Source of the DNA: an uncultured Collinsella sp. | GTDB taxonomy: Bacteria > Actinomycetota > Coriobacteriia > Coriobacteriales > Coriobacteriaceae | Length of the DNA stretch: 21,150 nucleotides | Assembly (NCBI GenBank): GCA_947003675.1 | Contig: CAMQPJ010000003.1 | Location: 1 to 21,150, forward strand | Direction: 5' to 3' | In this document: positions 17,830-21,150 of the stretch, piece after piece | Position numbering within the stretch: the stretch's first letter is position 1 | Layout of the letters: each line of letters begins with the position of its first letter | Made by a program: the position numbers and the translations under genes | The notes under the pieces: model-generated | Told to the model about the DNA's origin: nothing | What the model saw: only the letters and a program-made list of their open reading frames with translations | Database searches by the model: none

Positions 17830-18431
17830 TGCTGGAATCCTTTCTGTAAAAGGCCTACAACCCATTAATAACCCGCGCCCGTGCGATACGCGAGTTTATT
17901 AAGGTTTATATTCTCTTTATCGCTCATTTTATTCATTTTGAAAATAGTTGAACGGTGAACGGTCGCTTTTACCCGCTCAGCGTAAAGAAACCCAGCTCAA
18001 GCATATCTACGTCATTTACGTGCAACTTTATTTTAATAGAGCAGGGATTAGACCAGATTATGCAAACTATATCTTTGCTAAACATAAAACAGACAGCGCA
18101 AAATCTTACTCGCACTATACGAGATTCTATGCACTTATTGGACGAGTATGCAGCCCTGCAATAACATGGCGTTTTTCATCCAACTTAAGGAATAGACGAG
18201 CGCCCATACCGCGCGTCGGCCGGCAGCCGGCGAGCCGTCTCGTCGGTTGCCGCTTCCAGAAAATCAAAAACTGATATTGCGCGCGCAATTGCTGCATGGT
18301 ACTTTAGCGAAGAACAGCGCGGGCTGGGGCGACAGAGATTTGTCGTGAAGTTTGGGTTCGGCGACCCCGCTGCTGTCTTCTCCTTATCCGCCAGCGAACC
18401 CCTTGAGCGACGGATTGAGGAGGTCCTTACT
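17830..18431. other. Long AT-rich divergent intergenic region
   Basis: This 602-base gap separates carbamate kinase (minus) from the DUF3830 gene (plus). Bases from about 17900 to 18180 are far more AT-rich than the flanks. It holds a long imperfect inverted repeat (17865-17902) and the perfect palindrome ATTGCGC/GCGCAAT (18276-18289). From 18189 a frame stays open into the DUF3830 gene without a convincing start. Weak small plus-strand frames around 17948-18274 have no ribosome binding site or recognisable product. Promoters for both flanking genes are expected, but I could not fix them. Confidence 0.6.
17865..17902. promoter_or_regulatory. Imperfect inverted repeat upstream of carbamate kinase
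   Basis: TTAATAACCCGCG (17865-17877) faces CGCGAGTTTATTAA (17889-17902). The arms share TTAATAA and CGCG ends with a one-base offset and one or two mismatches around an 11-base centre. It lies 36-73 bases before the start codon, where a promoter and operator would be expected. It may be a regulator site controlling carbamate kinase. Confidence 0.4.
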
Positions 18432-18848
18432 ATGACAAAAATGCTCAAGATCACGCTGAATGGCGAGACGTTTCTCGCCGACATGCTTTGGGACAAGGCT
18501 CCCGAGGCATGCAAGCTGTTCGAATCATCCTGTCCAGTCGAGTCACGTATCTTTTCGGCCAAGATCTGCGATGCCGAGGTAACCTATCCTGTCTCGGGCC
18601 CCATCGCCAATTACGAGCACATCGAGAACCCCGTCTTTCACGAGCCAGCGGGCGCCGTGAGCTGGTATGGCGGATGGTCGTCAATCTGCATCTTCTTTGA
18701 CGTGTGCGAGCCCTTTGGCACCTGCAACATGTTCGCCCGCATCTGCGAAGCCGACCGCGAGCGTTTTGCCGCCGCCTGCCGCAATGTCTGGGACAACCAG
18801 GGCATGTACATTAAAAACGAAATCGTCGAGATCGAAACGGAGGCCTAA
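18432..18848 (+). CDS. DUF3830 family protein (cyclophilin-like fold)
   Basis: A 138-residue cytoplasmic protein. The opening LKITLNGETFLADMLWDKAP, followed by ACKLFESSCP and an ISAK-like strand (FSAKICDAEV), fits the DUF3830 family, whose solved members have a cyclophilin-like beta-barrel but no proven isomerase activity. It is rich in Cys and aromatic residues, with FGTCNMFARI near residue 95-104. The ATG at 18432 follows GAGGAGG with a 9-base spacer. The same frame is open for about 81 codons upstream, but those lack a clear start. Two bases separate its stop from the next gene's ATG, so the two form a coupled unit. Function is unknown; small-molecule binding is plausible from the fold. 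Confidence 0.78.
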   Translation: MTKMLKITLNGETFLADMLWDKAPEACKLFESSCPVESRIFSAKICDAEVTYPVSGPIANYEHIENPVFHEPAGAVSWYGGWSSICIFFDVCEPFGTCNMFARICEADRERFAAACRNVWDNQGMYIKNEIVEIETEA

Positions 18849-18850
18849 AG

Positions 18851-19375
18851 ATGATGGATATCAACAATCTGCTCACGCTCGACCTTGCCGAGTACACCAC
18901 TGCACTTGAGGCCCTCGCCGATCAAATGATGCTCGAGGAACCGCGTGACATCGACTACATGCGCCGCCGCAAACTCGACACCGGCCGCGAATTCGCCGTC
19001 TGGAACTTCACCGTCGGTTACTGCATGAACGCCGCCGACGCCCTCTCCCTCCTGCGAGCCCAGGCCAACGAAAACGCCAACGACGGCACCGCCGACCTCG
19101 CAACGATCAAAAACAGTGCCGCACGCCTGTGCGACTGGTTCTCGGGCGCCTTCGACGTCACCGGCAAAATGGATGACACCACGGCAATCCTCGCCCACAG
19201 CCGCGACCTCTACGCCCAGGTAGAGACTCACGAACAGTTTGCAGCCCTCACCCGCGCCACCGAGCGCTATCTGGTCCAGCTCCAATTTTGGGTTGATCGC
19301 CAGATTCCCTGGCCGGCCATCAGCGACCTCGTCCACGGCTACCGCCTACGCACGGAGTCCGGCGAGACAAGGTAA
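18851..19375 (+). CDS. Hypothetical helical protein coupled to DUF3830
   Basis: I do not recognise this 174-residue protein. It appears all-helical and acidic, with an amphipathic N-terminal helix (LDLAEYTTALEALADQMM), a central segment around FAVWNFTVGYCMNAADAL (residues about 49-66) and a C-terminal region around YLVQLQFWVDRQIPWPAI. No signal peptide, membrane helix or catalytic motif is evident. GGAGG seven bases before the ATG is inside the end of the DUF3830 gene, so translation is probably coupled and the two products may work together. Two consecutive ATG codons are present; the first has the better spacing. Codon use is GC-rich and typical of the window, which supports a real gene. 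Confidence 0.72.
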   Translation: MMDINNLLTLDLAEYTTALEALADQMMLEEPRDIDYMRRRKLDTGREFAVWNFTVGYCMNAADALSLLRAQANENANDGTADLATIKNSAARLCDWFSGAFDVTGKMDDTTAILAHSRDLYAQVETHEQFAALTRATERYLVQLQFWVDRQIPWPAISDLVHGYRLRTESGETR

Positions 19376-19430
19376 CCAAGCAAGCAGCACCGACAACACC
19401 CCACCATCGGGATCCAAAGTAAGAATCAGA

Positions 19431-19464
19431 GGGCTGAAGACGCACCCAACAGCGTCCCCAGCCC
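19431..19464 (+). terminator. Hairpin after the DUF3830 unit, possible weak terminator
   Basis: GGGCTG AA GACGC (19431-19443) pairs with GCGTC CC CAGCCC (19452-19464): two perfect stems of 6 and 5 pairs around a 2x2 internal loop, with an 8-base apex loop. It lies 55 bases after the stop of the helical protein gene. No T tract follows on either strand, so termination efficiency is uncertain. Confidence 0.45.
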
Positions 19465-19518
19465 CTTCGCAAAGTAGAGCACTGTTTCAGTGGCTTTGAG
19501 GCCTATTCGAACCTTTGC

Positions 19519-19604
19519 TATCTCCCAATTTTTGTATATTTACGACAATATTATCTGCCAATTTTTGTATGATTTTAGGCGATTCTATCTGTTAATTTTT
19601 GTCA
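19519..19604 (+). repeat. Three 19-base direct repeats upstream of the ATPase gene
   Basis: TATCTCCCAATTTTTGTAT (19519-19537), TATCTGCCAATTTTTGTAT (19552-19570) and TATCTGTTAATTTTTGTCA (19586-19604) recur at 33- and 34-base steps, about three helical turns each. The last ends 12 bases before the ATPase start codon. Same-face spacing suggests cooperative protein binding, perhaps autoregulation. A -35-like TTTTTG at the end of copy 2 and TATCTG at the start of copy 3, about 18 bases apart, may place the promoter inside the array. Confidence 0.8.
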
Positions 19605-19616
19605 TTTGGGGGTTTA

Positions 19617-20978
19617 ATGCTACGCCGTAAGGTCACTGATAGGCTTTTGAGCTGGAAGAATAACTCCAATAAGGCATTACTCGTTACTGGTGCGCGTCAG
19701 ATTGGCAAGAGCTATGCGATTCGCGCGTTTGGAAAAAGCAACTACGCGTCGTATTTTGAGGTCAATTTACTACTCGATGTCGAAGCAAGGAATGCACTTG
19801 TTGGCGCAAAGAACTCCGTTGACTTTATCAACCGCGTAGCCCTTCTTGCGGATGCGCCGCTTGTTGAGGGCGATACGCTTGTCTTTGTCGATGAGATTCA
19901 GGAGTATCCGCAGATCGTTACACTCATGAAGGCGTTGGTCGAGGATGGGCGCTTTAGCTATGTCTTCTCGGGGTCTATGCTTGGGACTGAGTTTAAGGGG
20001 ATCTCTTCTTTTCCGGTGGGGTATGTAGAGCACATTGTTATGCGCCCGATGGATTTTGAAGAGTTTTGTTGGGCAAACAGCGTCAGCGAGAATGTGCTTG
20101 CAGGCATTCGCAGCTGCCTTGTCGAGAAACATCCTGTCGAAAACTATATTCATGAGGCGATGCTCAAGAACTATAGAGCTTATATCGTTTGCGGCGGTAT
20201 GCCGGAGGTCGTTCAGAACTATATTGATTCGGGTTATTCGCTCGTGAGCACACGTGAGCTTCAAACTCAGCTGGTCGATCAGTACAAAAGCGATATCTCA
20301 AAATATGCATCGACTCGAGCGTTTAACGTTCGGTCGATTTTTGAGCAAATTCCCGTTCAGCTTGAGGCGGAGTCTCATCGCTTTGTTGTTTCGTCTCTGG
20401 GTGAGGGAGCTCGCCTTAAAAAATATGAGCAGGATTTCCTGTGGCTTGTTAACGCAGGTGTTGGATTGATGGTCGCCAGGGTGACGGAGCCACGGAGTCC
20501 TCTCAAGAGGACGGAGAAAACGACAGCCTTCAAACTATACGAGTCTGATACAGGCATGCTCGCATCGCGATACCCCGGCAGCACTGCACGCGCTGTCTAT
20601 CTTGATATGAAAACTCCCAACCTTGGTGGTCTCTATGAGAACGTGGTCGCGCAGGAACTCGTTGCCCTCGGGGCGGATGCATGGTACTACCAAACGCGTG
20701 AGGTCGGTGAAGTTGACTTTGTGATCGAAGGCGTCCACGGTCATGTTGTCCCAATCGAGGTCAAATCGGGCAAGAAAGTTCGAGCGCATGCGGCCCTCGA
20801 TCGTCTGATGAGTGTGGGCGAGTACAAAATTCCCGAGGCCGTTGTACTGAGCCACGAGAATCTCAGCAAAGAGGGCAAGGTTCTGTACGTTCCAATCTAC
20901 ATGACGTTTTGTCTCGATGAGTTTATGGAAAAGGATGACCCCAATAACGATTTCTCGTTCGCGCCCATATCTCTCTAG
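19617..20978 (+). CDS. AAA ATPase with DUF4143 domain
   Basis: A 453-residue cytoplasmic protein of the AAA_14/DUF4143 type. Walker A is GARQIGKS (25-32), Walker B LVFVDEIQE (88-96), and a sensor-like VFSGSMLG follows at 116-123. The C-terminal DUF4143 region has a PD-(D/E)xK nuclease-like pattern: ENVVAQEL (341-348), EVDFVIEG (365-372) and IEVKSGKK (380-387). Such proteins are common, often strain-variable, and without an established role; mobile-element or defence links have been proposed. I chose the ATG at 19617 after GGGGG; a TTG six codons earlier overlaps the third direct repeat. Codon use is richer in A/T-ending codons than in neighbours, and the upstream region is very AT-rich, which suggests acquisition by transfer. 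Confidence 0.9.
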   Translation: MLRRKVTDRLLSWKNNSNKALLVTGARQIGKSYAIRAFGKSNYASYFEVNLLLDVEARNALVGAKNSVDFINRVALLADAPLVEGDTLVFVDEIQEYPQIVTLMKALVEDGRFSYVFSGSMLGTEFKGISSFPVGYVEHIVMRPMDFEEFCWANSVSENVLAGIRSCLVEKHPVENYIHEAMLKNYRAYIVCGGMPEVVQNYIDSGYSLVSTRELQTQLVDQYKSDISKYASTRAFNVRSIFEQIPVQLEAESHRFVVSSLGEGARLKKYEQDFLWLVNAGVGLMVARVTEPRSPLKRTEKTTAFKLYESDTGMLASRYPGSTARAVYLDMKTPNLGGLYENVVAQELVALGADAWYYQTREVGEVDFVIEGVHGHVVPIEVKSGKKVRAHAALDRLMSVGEYKIPEAVVLSHENLSKEGKVLYVPIYMTFCLDEFMEKDDPNNDFSFAPISL

Positions 20979-21150
20979 CCATTTGAATCCGCAATCCAGC
21001 CACGCCCTCCATCCATCCCCAAAGTGGCGCGAGCTTTCGCGGCAAAGCCGCGAAACAGCGACCGGGACAAGACGATATGAGAAAGCCATTTGGGTCGCCT
21101 CCCCCGCGGCGCAGCTTCTTTCCGCGGGCTCGGGATGCCACAATGGGCTT
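20979..21150. other. Right-edge non-coding segment with a hairpin
   Basis: No gene is recognised in the last 172 bases. A perfect 9-base hairpin, TTTCGCGGC/GCCGCGAAA with loop AAA, lies at 21035-21055, 57 bases after the ATPase stop. It has no following T tract on either strand, so it may be only a weak end structure. The remainder returns to high GC. Confidence 0.55.

Noticed and set aside
16873..17868. A 331-codon open frame on the plus strand opposite carbamate kinase
   Set aside because: Carbamate kinase motifs are complete on the minus strand; the opposite frame is D, G, L and V-rich low-complexity.
17948..18274. Small plus-strand frames of 69 and 108 codons in the AT-rich gap
   Set aside because: They overlap each other, lack good ribosome binding sites and resemble no protein I know; a gene remnant cannot be excluded.
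19519..19604. A short CRISPR array
   Set aside because: Only three copies, the repeat is 19 bases with drift in the third, the spacers are about 14 AT-rich bases, and no cas gene is nearby.
20979..21150. A minus-strand gene entering from the right edge
   Set aside because: An open frame from about 21143 continues far into the ATPase gene as its shadow, with no motif or ribosome binding site.

Overview
The window reads as chromosome of a GC-rich anaerobic actinobacterium of the Coriobacteriia, most like Collinsella. This is inferred from gene content, the GC-rich third codon positions, the GGAGG-type ribosome binding sites and short intergenic repeats; no rRNA or other marker gene is present to prove it. 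Sixteen complete protein genes and one truncated gene are supported. No tRNA, rRNA, CRISPR array, transposase or integrase was seen.

Region 1 (1-6200) is all on the minus strand. It holds the first 85 codons of a membrane protein cut by the left edge, an overlapping family 2 glycosyltransferase, a UMF1-type MFS transporter, a zinc-dependent phospholipase C-like protein, and a LytS/LytTR two-component pair (kinase first, regulator second). The truncated left-edge protein looks like a paralogue of the LytS-type kinase.

Region 2 (6201-9150, minus) is a two-gene catabolic unit: an APC amino acid permease followed by a metal-dependent amidohydrolase, closed by a terminator. Its strong codon bias suggests high expression, as in the carbamate kinase gene further on.

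Region 3 (9509-10543, plus) is a lone membrane-anchored C39-like cysteine peptidase with a long basic low-complexity N-terminal tail. Its stop codon abuts about 350 bases packed with copies of a short inverted repeat.

Region 4 (10942-16493, minus) is a complete beta-glucoside PTS locus: a LicR-type PRD regulator, EIIA, EIIB, EIIC and a GH1 6-phospho-beta-glucosidase, ending in a terminator. The PTS would import and phosphorylate a disaccharide such as cellobiose, the glycosidase would cleave it, and the regulator would sense PTS phosphorylation state.

Region 5 (16494-17829) has a second copy of the repeat family with a 20-base-arm hairpin, then a carbamate kinase gene (minus) with its own terminator. 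A 600-base AT-rich gap separates it from two plus-strand genes, a DUF3830 cyclophilin-like protein and an unrecognised helical protein.

Region 6 (19376-21150) is an AT-richer segment with an AAA/DUF4143 ATPase (plus), preceded by three near-identical 19-base repeats spaced 33-34 bases apart. Its base composition differs from the rest and suggests transfer. The most interesting leads are these upstream repeats, the intergenic repeat family and the DUF3830/unknown gene pair. No clearly new multi-gene system is evident.
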